Shown one piece after another: positions 23,904-30,936 of a stretch of 64,000 bases of DNA. Made by a program: the position numbers and the translations under genes. The notes beneath the pieces were generated by a model. It saw only the letters and a list, made by a program, of their open reading frames with translations, did no database searches and had not been told where the DNA came from. The stretch covers positions 49,106 to 113,105 of the forward strand of contig JAFRTM010000023.1 of the NCBI GenBank assembly GCA_017439185.1. Direction: 5' to 3'. Position 1 is the first letter of the stretch. Every line of letters begins with the position of its first letter. The DNA comes from Bacteroidales bacterium (lineage in GTDB: Bacteria; Bacteroidota; Bacteroidia; Bacteroidales; P3).

Positions 23904-25073
23904 ATGTCAAAGATAAATATATTTATAAGCTCTACCTGCAAAGACTTGCACCAAGACCGTTTGGTCTTAAAGAACGGAATTGAGAATTTAGGACACAATG
24001 TGATTCTTTCGGAATCATTTACATTTCCTATTGATCCGTCTAAGAACACTATAGACAACTGCATTGACATTGTCCGTAATGAGGCTGACATCTTTATTCT
24101 CATAATAAAAGACAACTACGGGACCATTGTTCCGCGAACGGGTCGCTCTGTTACACATATGGAACTCCAAACGGCACAGGATAAGGGCATACCCATCTAC
24201 ACATTCACAAATAGCGAGACGCTACGACAGAAAGTGTTGTTAGAGGGTCAGCTTAATGAAGACTCTGAATTTCTAAAAGTATGCAAGTTTATAGATGAGG
24301 TTAGACAGGAGAGAAGTCTTTGGAATTTCGAATACAGTGGTGTTGATGACATTCTCAATACTATAAAAACGCAGTTGTCTATTTTGATGAAACACTCTTT
24401 GTCGGCGCGAAACAAGGTTGATGCCATTGATAAAAAATGGATTTTTCCTCATATCTCACCAGAGGCATATCGCTTGCTTGTCTATAAGGAGAAAAACTAT
24501 GTGGAACGGTTCTTCTTCCAAGTGATGAAAGATGAGATGGAACGCCATGTGGACTTGAAACTTGACTACAAATATTCTCACCTTCTCAACGCCGGGTATA
24601 CACAGAAAAGCCTACGTGAGTTTGCAAGATGGATTAATGATATTTTTGATGAAATTGCTTTCTATTTAAGATCTGAAATAAAGTTGGAGACAGCATTCTT
24701 CGATTCCTATAAAGAGGATGACTCAGATTTCCGTCAACTGTACCATGTGGCAAAACGATTTGCAAATAGATTTGCAGATATGCTGGAGCTGGGGATACAT
24801 CTGAAATCGGAATATGTATATCCTGAATATGCTTCTATCCAAAGCAGAATATCGAGAATAGTTGAAAATGCCATTTCTCAACTGGAGAATCTACCACAGT
24901 CTGCTCTGGATGCCATTGAAAAAATTTGTAAAGACGAAATAGCTGCAAATTCTGAGATATCTGCAAATATGGAATTCCCCAGCATCATAGATGTCTCTGA
25001 TAAAGAAATGGAAGAACTTGCCAGTGAGATAAAACAAATTGTGGAACATATTAAGGCAAGAGCAAAAGAATAA
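23904..25073 (+). CDS. DUF4062 domain protein
   Basis: A 389-residue protein. Residues 1-~115 are a DUF4062 domain: INIFISSTCKDLHQDRLVLKNGIENLGH, then a Ser/Pro-rich segment, IVRNEADIFILIIKDNYGTIVP and SVTHMELQTAQDKGIPIYTF. The domain has a flavodoxin/TIR-like Rossmannoid look and often heads signalling or defence proteins. The remainder is helical with no recognisable effector. It starts 92 bp after the PARIS-like pair on the same strand and shares its AT-rich composition. It could be a separate anti-phage or stress protein or an accessory to its neighbours. No clear promoter or terminator was seen in between, so read-through from the PARIS promoter is possible. Confidence 0.75.
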   Translation: MSKINIFISSTCKDLHQDRLVLKNGIENLGHNVILSESFTFPIDPSKNTIDNCIDIVRNEADIFILIIKDNYGTIVPRTGRSVTHMELQTAQDKGIPIYTFTNSETLRQKVLLEGQLNEDSEFLKVCKFIDEVRQERSLWNFEYSGVDDILNTIKTQLSILMKHSLSARNKVDAIDKKWIFPHISPEAYRLLVYKEKNYVERFFFQVMKDEMERHVDLKLDYKYSHLLNAGYTQKSLREFARWINDIFDEIAFYLRSEIKLETAFFDSYKEDDSDFRQLYHVAKRFANRFADMLELGIHLKSEYVYPEYASIQSRISRIVENAISQLENLPQSALDAIEKICKDEIAANSEISANMEFPSIIDVSDKEMEELASEIKQIVEHIKARAKE

Positions 25074-25312
25074 TGTGAGTTGATTTCATAGAATCCACAA
25101 AGAAGGATTGTATAACCCACAAAGAAGGGAATGATGGAATCTGAAATGCGTTTGCTCCTCAAGGTAGCAGGCCGTGTCTCCTGCGGTTCCAGGCAGAATA
25201 TGTGATTTTTCGGATTGATTATGTCTTTTTTTACTTATAATATGTATGTCTTCAGGATGATAATTCGTTATAAGAACGACTTGATTATCAGGAAATTGTT
25301 TGCTGTACATAT

Positions 25313-25390
25313 AAAAATGTGTAATTTTACAGTGTTCAATATTGGAAAAATGTGTATATTTGCATCGGAAAATAATATAAAAATGTGTAA
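25313..25390 (+). repeat. Three phased 33-bp iterons at right DUF4143 promoter
   Basis: AAAAATGTGTA copies start at 25313, 25346 and 25379, exactly 33 bp apart. Two are preceded by AT to give ATAAAAATGT, the same core found on the coding strand of the left DUF4143 gene's repeats. The middle copy runs straight into the -7 box (GTGTATATTTGC). The last copy ends 7 bp before the ATG at 25398, where a bound repressor would block initiation. Confidence 0.75.
25355..25362 (+). promoter_or_regulatory. Predicted -7 box of right DUF4143 gene
   Basis: TATATTTG matches TAnnTTTG. No good TTG is seen 19-20 bp upstream. The box is embedded in the phased repeat array, so activity is probably controlled by whatever binds the repeats. 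Confidence 0.55.
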
Positions 25391-25397
25391 ATAGAGC

Positions 25398-26747
25398 ATG
25401 AAAAGGAAGATATACAAGCAATTGCTAAACTGGAGGAGCAGCAAGGAGAAAAAGCCCCTAATTATTGGTGGTGCAAGACAGGTAGGGAAGACCTATTCTG
25501 TCCGTGAATTTGGACAGTCGTATAGCTCGTTTATAGAGATTAACTTCATTACACAGCCTTTCTATAAGCAGATATTCTCAGAAGGGTACAATGTGGATGA
25601 TGTCGTCAAGCAGATCTCGTTTCTCAACCCCAATGCCAAGTTTATCGAAGGGGACACGCTGATTTTCTTTGATGAGCTACAGGAGTATCCCGACTGCTCT
25701 ACATCGCTCAAATTCTTCAAAGAGGATGGGCGATATGATGTTATATGCTCTGGCTCGATGATGGGACTGAACTACAAGGACATCACTTCAAACAGCGTAG
25801 GGTACAAGACTGATGTTATGATGTATTCGATGGACTTCGAGGAGTTTCTGTGGGCGAAAGGGTATGACGAGAGCTTTGTTGAGATGCTGCTGTCGCACCT
25901 GATTGACCTTCGGCCTTTCAACGACCTGGAGATGCGACGGCTGGATTCGCTGTTTCTTGACTACGTTGTCACGGGCGGGATGCCGGATGTGGTTGCCACT
26001 TTTATCAATGAGGGGAATTTCTCGAACGTGATGCCGCTGCAACGTCAGCTGTTGGCCGACTACGAGGAAGACATTATCAAATACGCCCAAGGTCTCGATA
26101 AGGCCAAAATAAGAAGTGTCTACAGGAACATTCCCGTGTTTCTGGCCAAAGAAAACAAGAAATTCCAGATAACCAAGGTGGCCAAAAACGCCCGCAGCCG
26201 CGAGTATGCAGGATGTGTGGAATGGTTGAGGGATGCCGGCATTGTCAATGTGTGCCACTGCCTGAATTTTCCAGAGTTGCCTTTGAAAGGCAACTATGAC
26301 GAAAGCAAATACAAACTCTACTACCACGACAACGGGTTGCTGATGGCTGCATTGGACGAGGAATCGAGCATGGACCTTCGGCAGAACCGCAATCTCGGTG
26401 TGTACAAAGGTGCCGTGTATGAGAACATCGTATCGGAGGCGCTGACAAAACAGGGCTACAAGCTTTATTACTACAAAACGGAGAATGCCCAGCTGGAGAT
26501 GGATTTCTTTGTCCGCGACAGCACGACGCTTATTCCTGTGGAAGTGAAAACCACTACGGGTGCCACTCCGTCATTGAACAAACTAATCGACAGAGACAGC
26601 TATCCTGATGTGAAATGGGGAATCAAACTGAGCCACCAAAACATTGGCTTCAACGGCAAATTCTACACGTTTCCGTACTATTGCTCTTTCTTGTTGAAAC
26701 GATGGATGGAAAGCTTGAACAAGCAGTCAGAAGCAGTTAAAAAGTAG
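25398..26747 (+). CDS. DUF4143-family AAA ATPase (right copy)
   Basis: A 449-residue paralogue of 13327-14634. Walker A is PLIIGGARQVGKTYSV (~21-36) and Walker B is DTLIFFDELQEYPDC (~90). The C terminus has the nuclease-like pattern AQLEMDFFVRDSTTLIPVEVKTTTGATPSLNKL, with Asp and Glu-x-Lys spaced as in PD-(D/E)XK folds. The family is common in Bacteroidota, often in many copies, and its cellular task is unproven. Composition is nearer the backbone than the PARIS/DUF4062 genes. It faces outward at the right edge of the island, mirroring the left copy. Expression is probably controlled through the 33-bp repeats covering its promoter. Confidence 0.9.
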   Translation: MKRKIYKQLLNWRSSKEKKPLIIGGARQVGKTYSVREFGQSYSSFIEINFITQPFYKQIFSEGYNVDDVVKQISFLNPNAKFIEGDTLIFFDELQEYPDCSTSLKFFKEDGRYDVICSGSMMGLNYKDITSNSVGYKTDVMMYSMDFEEFLWAKGYDESFVEMLLSHLIDLRPFNDLEMRRLDSLFLDYVVTGGMPDVVATFINEGNFSNVMPLQRQLLADYEEDIIKYAQGLDKAKIRSVYRNIPVFLAKENKKFQITKVAKNARSREYAGCVEWLRDAGIVNVCHCLNFPELPLKGNYDESKYKLYYHDNGLLMAALDEESSMDLRQNRNLGVYKGAVYENIVSEALTKQGYKLYYYKTENAQLEMDFFVRDSTTLIPVEVKTTTGATPSLNKLIDRDSYPDVKWGIKLSHQNIGFNGKFYTFPYYCSFLLKRWMESLNKQSEAVKK

Positions 26748-26866
26748 CGCAAAAGTAAGTACCTTATAGCAACACCCCAGAAGAAAAATAGTGTTAAATT
26801 TTCACAGCTTCTATTGTAGAAAAAAGTAGCAATTTTGCAAACTAATGCTTTTTAAACTTAGCTAAT

Positions 26867-27094
26867 ATGGAGACAATACTAGACTATAACCCTACTGACA
26901 AAGAGCTCAAAAGGTTTGGAGGTAGAAAAAACGTTGAACTAACCATTGACAAAGGTTTGTATGAGATTGACGATAACAGGTTATACGACCTAGGATTGTT
27001 GTTCGCTGGTCGTGGCGACAAGAAAAAGGCGAAGGAGTATTTCTCACAGATAGAGCATAAGGAGATGCTTGCCACACTGGTAGAGGATTTTTAG
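26867..27094 (+). CDS. Small conserved-looking protein, 75 aa
   Basis: A 75-residue soluble protein with no signal or membrane segment. It opens METILDYNPTDKELKRFGG and later has NRLYDLGLLFAGRGDKKKAKEYFSQI, which resembles a single tetratricopeptide-like helix pair (tandem helices with the Ala/Tyr pattern). I recall similar METILDYNPT openings in other Bacteroidales small proteins, but cannot name a function. A weak CAATTTTG box lies near 26830. It follows the right DUF4143 gene by 119 bp. Confidence 0.65.
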   Translation: METILDYNPTDKELKRFGGRKNVELTIDKGLYEIDDNRLYDLGLLFAGRGDKKKAKEYFSQIEHKEMLATLVEDF

Positions 27095-27146
27095 AAAAAT
27101 CTTTCAATGTTTTCTAGTTCAATTCTATTGAAGATTGTTTCAACCT

Positions 27147-27228
27147 GTGTGGGGTTTGCTCCCTTCGGTCACAGGCCTGCGAGCAGGCAGACCAAGATAA
27201 TGTGCCTCCGGCACATGGAGTTAGATGG
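27147..27228 (+). repeat. Intergenic hairpin-rich repeat (related to helicase insert)
   Basis: TGTGGGGTTTG is followed by small hairpins with CTTCGG and CTCCGG loops (for example GCCTGC/GCAGGC and TGTGCC/GGCACA). The order and loop motifs parallel the reverse complement of 17922-18020. Confidence 0.4.
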
Positions 27229-27310
27229 GCAGTGGTCAGTGGTTTGCTCTTTGAGCAAGACGTTTTTTGGCGGAATAGGACTTATAGGACCTATAAGACT
27301 TATAAGACCT
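27227..27310 (+). repeat. Composite of R2, R1 fragment and AGGACTTATA repeats
   Basis: An R2 unit (AGTGGTCAGTGG) leads into a truncated R1 element (27242-27273; hairpin TTGCTC/GAGCAA then GACGTT) and then AGGACTTATAGGACCTATAAG repeats like those at 42020-42060. The same order R2 then R5/R1 is found at 41984-42172. Confidence 0.5.
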
Positions 27311-27318
27311 GCCCACTG

Positions 27319-27360
27319 ACAACAAAAAAGGGGCTCCAATCAGGAGTCCCTTTTGTTGTT
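27319..27360 (-). terminator. Rho-independent terminator of floA operon
   Basis: An inverted repeat with GGGGCTCC/GGAGTCCC core extends into ACAACAAAA/TTTTGTTGT arms, so it can act on either strand. It lies 14 bp past the floA stop. Confidence 0.75.
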
Positions 27361-27373
27361 TTGGCTTTATTAT

Positions 27374-28360
27374 TTATTTCTCGGTGGTCTTGGGGGCGGG
27401 CTTGCCGGCGGGTGCGGAGATGCTCTCGCGCATGGAGGTGTCGGCCTGTATGTTCTTCATACGGTAATAGTCCATGATTCCGAGATTGCCGCTACGGAAA
27501 GCCTCGGCCATGGCTCTCGGCACTTCGGCTTCGGCCTCGATCACCTTGGCTTTCATCTCCTGGGCTTTGGCTTTCATCTCCTGCTCCTGTGCTACTGCCA
27601 TAGCTCGGCGGCTCTCGGCGGCGGCCTGTGCCACGTTCTTGTCGGCGTTGGCCTGGTCCATCTGCAGCTGTGCTCCTATGTTCTTACCGACGTCGATGTC
27701 GGCGATATCGATGGAGAGGATCTCGAAAGCCGTGCCGCTGTCAAGACCTTTGGTAAGCACCAGCTTGGATATCGAGTCGGGATTCTCGAGCACCTGCTTG
27801 TGGCTGACGGCCGAGCCGATGGAGGTCACTATACCTTCGCCCACACGTGCCAGGATGGTCTCTTCGCCGGCTCCTCCCACCAGTTGCTTGATATTGGTGC
27901 GCACCGTGACACGGGCTTTGGCTATCAGCTGGATGCCGTCTTTGGCCACGGCAGCCACGGGAGGAGTGTCGATAACCTTAGGGTTGACCGAAGTCTGCAC
28001 CGCTTTCAGCACGTCGCGTCCAGCAAGGTCTATAGCCGTAGCCGTCTTGAAGTCGAGGTTCATATTGGCCTTGTCGGCAGAGATGAGCGCGTTGACCACG
28101 GAGGTCACCCTTCCGCCTGCCAGGTAGTGAGCTTCCAGCTCGTTCTGCGAGAGCTTCAAACCGGCCTTGGAGGCGGAGATCATATTGTTGACGATGACAC
28201 GCGGCGGCACCTTTCTGAAACGCATGAACACAAGCTGTACCAGCGAGGTGTGCACTCCAGAGATGAGCGCCTGAAACCAGATGCCGATGGGGAAAAAGAT
28301 AAGAAAGATGATGAGCGCAATGACGCACACCACTACGATTACGATTGTTTGAACTTCCAT
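27374..28360 (-). CDS. floA: Flotillin-like protein FloA
   Basis: A membrane-associated SPFH-type scaffold that organises functional membrane microdomains. An N-terminal hydrophobic hairpin ([27 protein letters not shown], residues 3-30) anchors it. The conserved central region includes [19 protein letters not shown] and [20 protein letters not shown], and a Glu/Ala-rich coiled coil (~235-290: [25 protein letters not shown]) drives oligomerisation. The 328-residue length is normal for bacterial FloA. The gene lies 21 bp downstream of an nfeD gene, its usual partner, at the end of a same-strand run that begins with porU. Confidence 0.95.
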   Translation of the reverse strand: MEVQTIVIVVVCVIALIIFLIFFPIGIWFQALISGVHTSLVQLVFMRFRKVPPRVIVNNMISASKAGLKLSQNELEAHYLAGGRVTSVVNALISADKANMNLDFKTATAIDLAGRDVLKAVQTSVNPKVIDTPPVAAVAKDGIQLIAKARVTVRTNIKQLVGGAGEETILARVGEGIVTSIGSAVSHKQVLENPDSISKLVLTKGLDSGTAFEILSIDIADIDVGKNIGAQLQMDQANADKNVAQAAAESRRAMAVAQEQEMKAKAQEMKAKVIEAEAEVPRAMAEAFRSGNLGIMDYYRMKNIQADTSMRESISAPAGKPAPKTTEK

Positions 28361-28381
28361 AGGTTTTACTTTTATTTATTA

Positions 28382-28867
28382 TTACTTATTTTCTGCGTCT
28401 GTCGTTATCTCGCGCACGTCGATGCGGTAGCCTTCGACGGCGACCACCTCGATGGGGCGGTCGGGATCGATGAAATGGTTGATGGCGTGGACCTCCACCG
28501 TCTCACCCTCGATGACCGCCTTGCCAGTAGGCGCGAGGCGGGCTATGGTAGTGCCGCGAGCCCCTTTGCTGATGGCGGTCTTGTCCACTTGGTTCACCTT
28601 GCTGTCCGACTCCTCTTTGAGGCTGAAACGCTTCCACGTCTTGGTCTTCAGCAGCACCACGAGGAACGCCACCGCTGCCACTATCGACACCAGCAGCGCT
28701 ATCGTGCCGAATGTGTTGCCAAAGGCTTGGTAGGACCACACTATGCCTCCGGCCAGCAGCAGGAATCCCAACACACCGGCCACTCCGCCGGGCAACGCCA
28801 CTATCTCGAGAGTCAAAAGCACCAGTCCCAAAAGGAGCATCACTATTATAAGAATTATCGTCGTCAT
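28382..28867 (-). CDS. NfeD-like membrane protein
   Basis: A 161-residue partner of FloA. The N-terminal half holds three to four hydrophobic segments (TIILIIVMLLLGLVLLTLEIVALPGGVAGVLGFLLLAGGIVW). The C-terminal half is an OB-fold domain with KGARGTTIARLAPTGKAVIEGETVEVHA, the NfeD signature. It is the short form without the ClpP-like protease domain. NfeD1b-flotillin pairs are conserved. It starts 12 bp after the clpS stop, so it belongs to the same transcript. Confidence 0.9.
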   Translation of the reverse strand: MTTIILIIVMLLLGLVLLTLEIVALPGGVAGVLGFLLLAGGIVWSYQAFGNTFGTIALLVSIVAAVAFLVVLLKTKTWKRFSLKEESDSKVNQVDKTAISKGARGTTIARLAPTGKAVIEGETVEVHAINHFIDPDRPIEVVAVEGYRIDVREITTDAENK

Positions 28868-28879
28868 ATATCTATGATT

Positions 28880-29161
28880 TTAATGTACTATTTCTGAAGT
28901 TATCTGTTTGTTGAGGAGGGCGGTGTGCATCGGCAGCAGAGCCTCGTACGAGTCGTTTTTCACCACACATTTGCCCTTGTAGTGACAGATGATGGCACAC
29001 TGTTCCGCCTGGCTTTCGGTGTGACGGCAGATGTCGACGAGCGCTTTGATCACATAGTCGAACGTGTGTACGTCGTCGTTGTAGATTAGCAGCCGGCACC
29101 CTTCGTCACTGAGTGTGGCGAGGTCTTCGTTCTGCTGGGTATTTGTCTTGGTCTGTTCCAT
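28880..29161 (-). CDS. clpS: ATP-dependent Clp protease adaptor ClpS
   Basis: A 93-residue adaptor that hands N-degron substrates to ClpAP/ClpCP. Family motifs are visible: LLIYNDDVHTFDYVIKALVDIC (the DDxHTF substrate-binding loop) and AEQCAIICHYKGKCVVKN. The start at 29161 is chosen because it follows the ispF stop by 7 bp and gives the normal short polar N-terminal tail. Extending upstream would overlap ispF and add a nonsensical Arg/Pro-rich stretch. The context in the porU-floA run is not functionally telling. Confidence 0.92.
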   Translation of the reverse strand: MEQTKTNTQQNEDLATLSDEGCRLLIYNDDVHTFDYVIKALVDICRHTESQAEQCAIICHYKGKCVVKNDSYEALLPMHTALLNKQITSEIVH

Positions 29162-29168
29162 AGCCGAA

Positions 29169-29651
29169 TCAGTTTTCTTTAGTTTCGAGCAACACGCTGG
29201 CCTGTGCGGCGATTCCCTCTTCCCTTCCCACGAAGCCGAGGCGCTCGGTGGTGGTGGCCTTGACCGACACCTGGCCCACTTCCACACCTGCCGCGGTGGC
29301 TATGGCCTCGCGCATAAGAGGGATATATGGTGCCAGCTTGGGGCGTTGGGCGCACACCACGCTGTCGATGTTGACCACGCGGTAGCCCTCGTCGGCGAGG
29401 AGCCTCACGGTGTGGGCGAGCAGCAGCTTGCTGTCGATGCCTTTGAACTGCGGGTCGGTGTCGGGGAAATGCTGCCCGATGTCGCCCAGGGCGGCGGCAC
29501 CCAGGAGGGCGTCGCAGATGGCGTGTATCAGCACGTCGGCATCGCTATGTCCGGCAAGCCCCAGCGGATAATCCACCCTGACGCCTCCTATCCACAGCTC
29601 ACGCCCTTCGGCGAGCTGGTGGACATCGTAGCCTATGCCTGTACGTATCAT
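29169..29651 (-). CDS. ispF: 2-C-methyl-D-erythritol 2,4-cyclodiphosphate synthase
   Basis: Fifth enzyme of the non-mevalonate isoprenoid pathway, releasing CMP to make MEcPP. A 160-residue trimeric enzyme with RTGIGYDVHQLAEGR (metal-binding Asp-x-His) at the N terminus, GHSDADVLIHAICDALLGAAALGDIGQHFPDTD in the middle and KATTTERLGFVGREEGIAAQA at the end. It sits 6 bp after porV and 7 bp before clpS. Confidence 0.96.
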   Translation of the reverse strand: MIRTGIGYDVHQLAEGRELWIGGVRVDYPLGLAGHSDADVLIHAICDALLGAAALGDIGQHFPDTDPQFKGIDSKLLLAHTVRLLADEGYRVVNIDSVVCAQRPKLAPYIPLMREAIATAAGVEVGQVSVKATTTERLGFVGREEGIAAQASVLLETKEN

Positions 29652-29657
29652 TGATTA

Positions 29658-30860
29658 TTAGTCGTTATCTTTGTTGAAGGACACTTTCTTTCCGAAGTTC
29701 ACGCTCAGCGATATCCTCAGCGTGTTGGTCAGCGGGTTGTTGCTGATGGTGGTGGTGGGGATGAGGTACGAGAAGTCGAAGGCGAAGATGTTGTAGCGAA
29801 TGCCGGCACCGACCGTGAGGTACTGACGGCCGCCCTTATACTTGTTCTCGTAGAAATATCCCAGTCGGGCGGCGAACATGCCGTTATACCAATACTCCAC
29901 ACCCGCCGACAGCTGAAGCTCCTGCATCTCCTCTTTGAATCCGAGCGGTGCGTCATAGAAACTCTTTATGGCGCCCGAGATAACGCCCGTACGGTGGTAC
30001 TCGGCACGGTTGGCGTAGTATTTGCTTGCGCTGTCGCCCGGCGTGATGGGAGTAGGCACCAGCAGCTTGTTCACGTCGAAGAGCACGTTTACCTTGTTGT
30101 AGCTGTCCACATTATATGTATAGCGGGCTCCCAGCCTGAGGTTGGCAGGCAGGAACTCGTTGTCGGTGTCGTCGTCGGAATAGCGCAGCTTGGCGCCGAG
30201 GTTGCTGATAAATCCGCCCACCGCAAACTCTTGCTGCTGGTCTATCTCTTTCTGGTAGTATATACCGAGGTCGGCGGCGATGCTGTTGGCCGCCTTGGTG
30301 GAGGAGTAGCCGCTGCCGTCGAAGAGGGTCATGCCGTTGGTGAGGTCCGAACGGATATAGCGCACCGTGGCGCCCAGCGAGAGACCGTCGGTGACGAGTA
30401 TCGAGTAGCTGGCGTCTATTGCGAACTCGTTGGGATGGTAGGTTCCGCGGTCGTTGCCTTCGCCGTCGGTGCTCTGAATCTCGCCCAGCGAGAAATAGGT
30501 GGCCGACAGAGCGACAGCGTGACGGTTGTTGATCTTGTAGAAACCACCCAGGTAGAGGAGGTTCATGTCGTTGACTCCCAGGTGGCGCATCCACGGGGTG
30601 TAGGTGGTGGAGATGCTTCCGTTGAGGTCGCTCTGCACAAACTTCGCGTTGTTCCAGTGGGCGCTGTAGGCGTCGGGAGTCGAAGCCACTCCCGCGTCGC
30701 CGAGGCCGCTGGCGGTGGCGTCGGGAGCCAGCAGCAACACCGGCATGCCGGTAGATATCCAGTTGCTCCGCTGGGTGTTCTGTCCCGTGATGGGAGTCTG
30801 AGCCTTCACGCTCAGCACCATCACGCCCAACATTATTATCGTTACGATTGTCTTCTTCAT
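29658..30860 (-). CDS. porV: T9SS outer membrane protein PorV
   Basis: PorV (LptO) is a FadL-like outer-membrane beta-barrel that collects T9SS cargo at the surface and passes it to the sortase PorU. The 400-residue protein has a signal peptide (MKKTIVTIIMLGVMVLSVKA), the PorV-type start after it (ITGQNTQRSNWISTGMPVLLLAPDATASGLGDAGVASTPDAYSAHWN) and a beta-rich remainder ending with an aromatic/strand pattern. The start at 30860 is preferred to an upstream Met because it opens directly with the signal peptide. It lies 76 bp after porU on the same strand; porU-porV adjacency is conserved across Bacteroidota. Confidence 0.93.
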   Translation of the reverse strand: MKKTIVTIIMLGVMVLSVKAQTPITGQNTQRSNWISTGMPVLLLAPDATASGLGDAGVASTPDAYSAHWNNAKFVQSDLNGSISTTYTPWMRHLGVNDMNLLYLGGFYKINNRHAVALSATYFSLGEIQSTDGEGNDRGTYHPNEFAIDASYSILVTDGLSLGATVRYIRSDLTNGMTLFDGSGYSSTKAANSIAADLGIYYQKEIDQQQEFAVGGFISNLGAKLRYSDDDTDNEFLPANLRLGARYTYNVDSYNKVNVLFDVNKLLVPTPITPGDSASKYYANRAEYHRTGVISGAIKSFYDAPLGFKEEMQELQLSAGVEYWYNGMFAARLGYFYENKYKGGRQYLTVGAGIRYNIFAFDFSYLIPTTTISNNPLTNTLRISLSVNFGKKVSFNKDND

Positions 30861-30936
30861 TTCTTTACTGTTTTCTTTCGCTCTGATTAATTTTTGCACC
30901 TATATAAACTGCAAACTTGTGTTTTTATTGTCTGCA

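Larger units (their letters stand above)
25074..25397. other. 324-bp gap before right DUF4143 gene
   Basis: It holds a short direct repeat just after the DUF4062 stop (CACAAAGAAGG twice, 25096-25127) and a hairpin-like segment near 25176-25195. Its right half carries the phased repeats and promoter of the next gene. No coding frame here is convincing. Confidence 0.5.

Noticed and set aside
13327-26747. Classic integrative element or prophage
   Set aside because: No integrase, transposase, relaxase, phage structural gene, tRNA target or flanking att repeat could be found.
27353-28897. Long plus-strand frame over floA/nfeD
   Set aside because: His/Gly-rich, no domain, and antisense to two clear genes.
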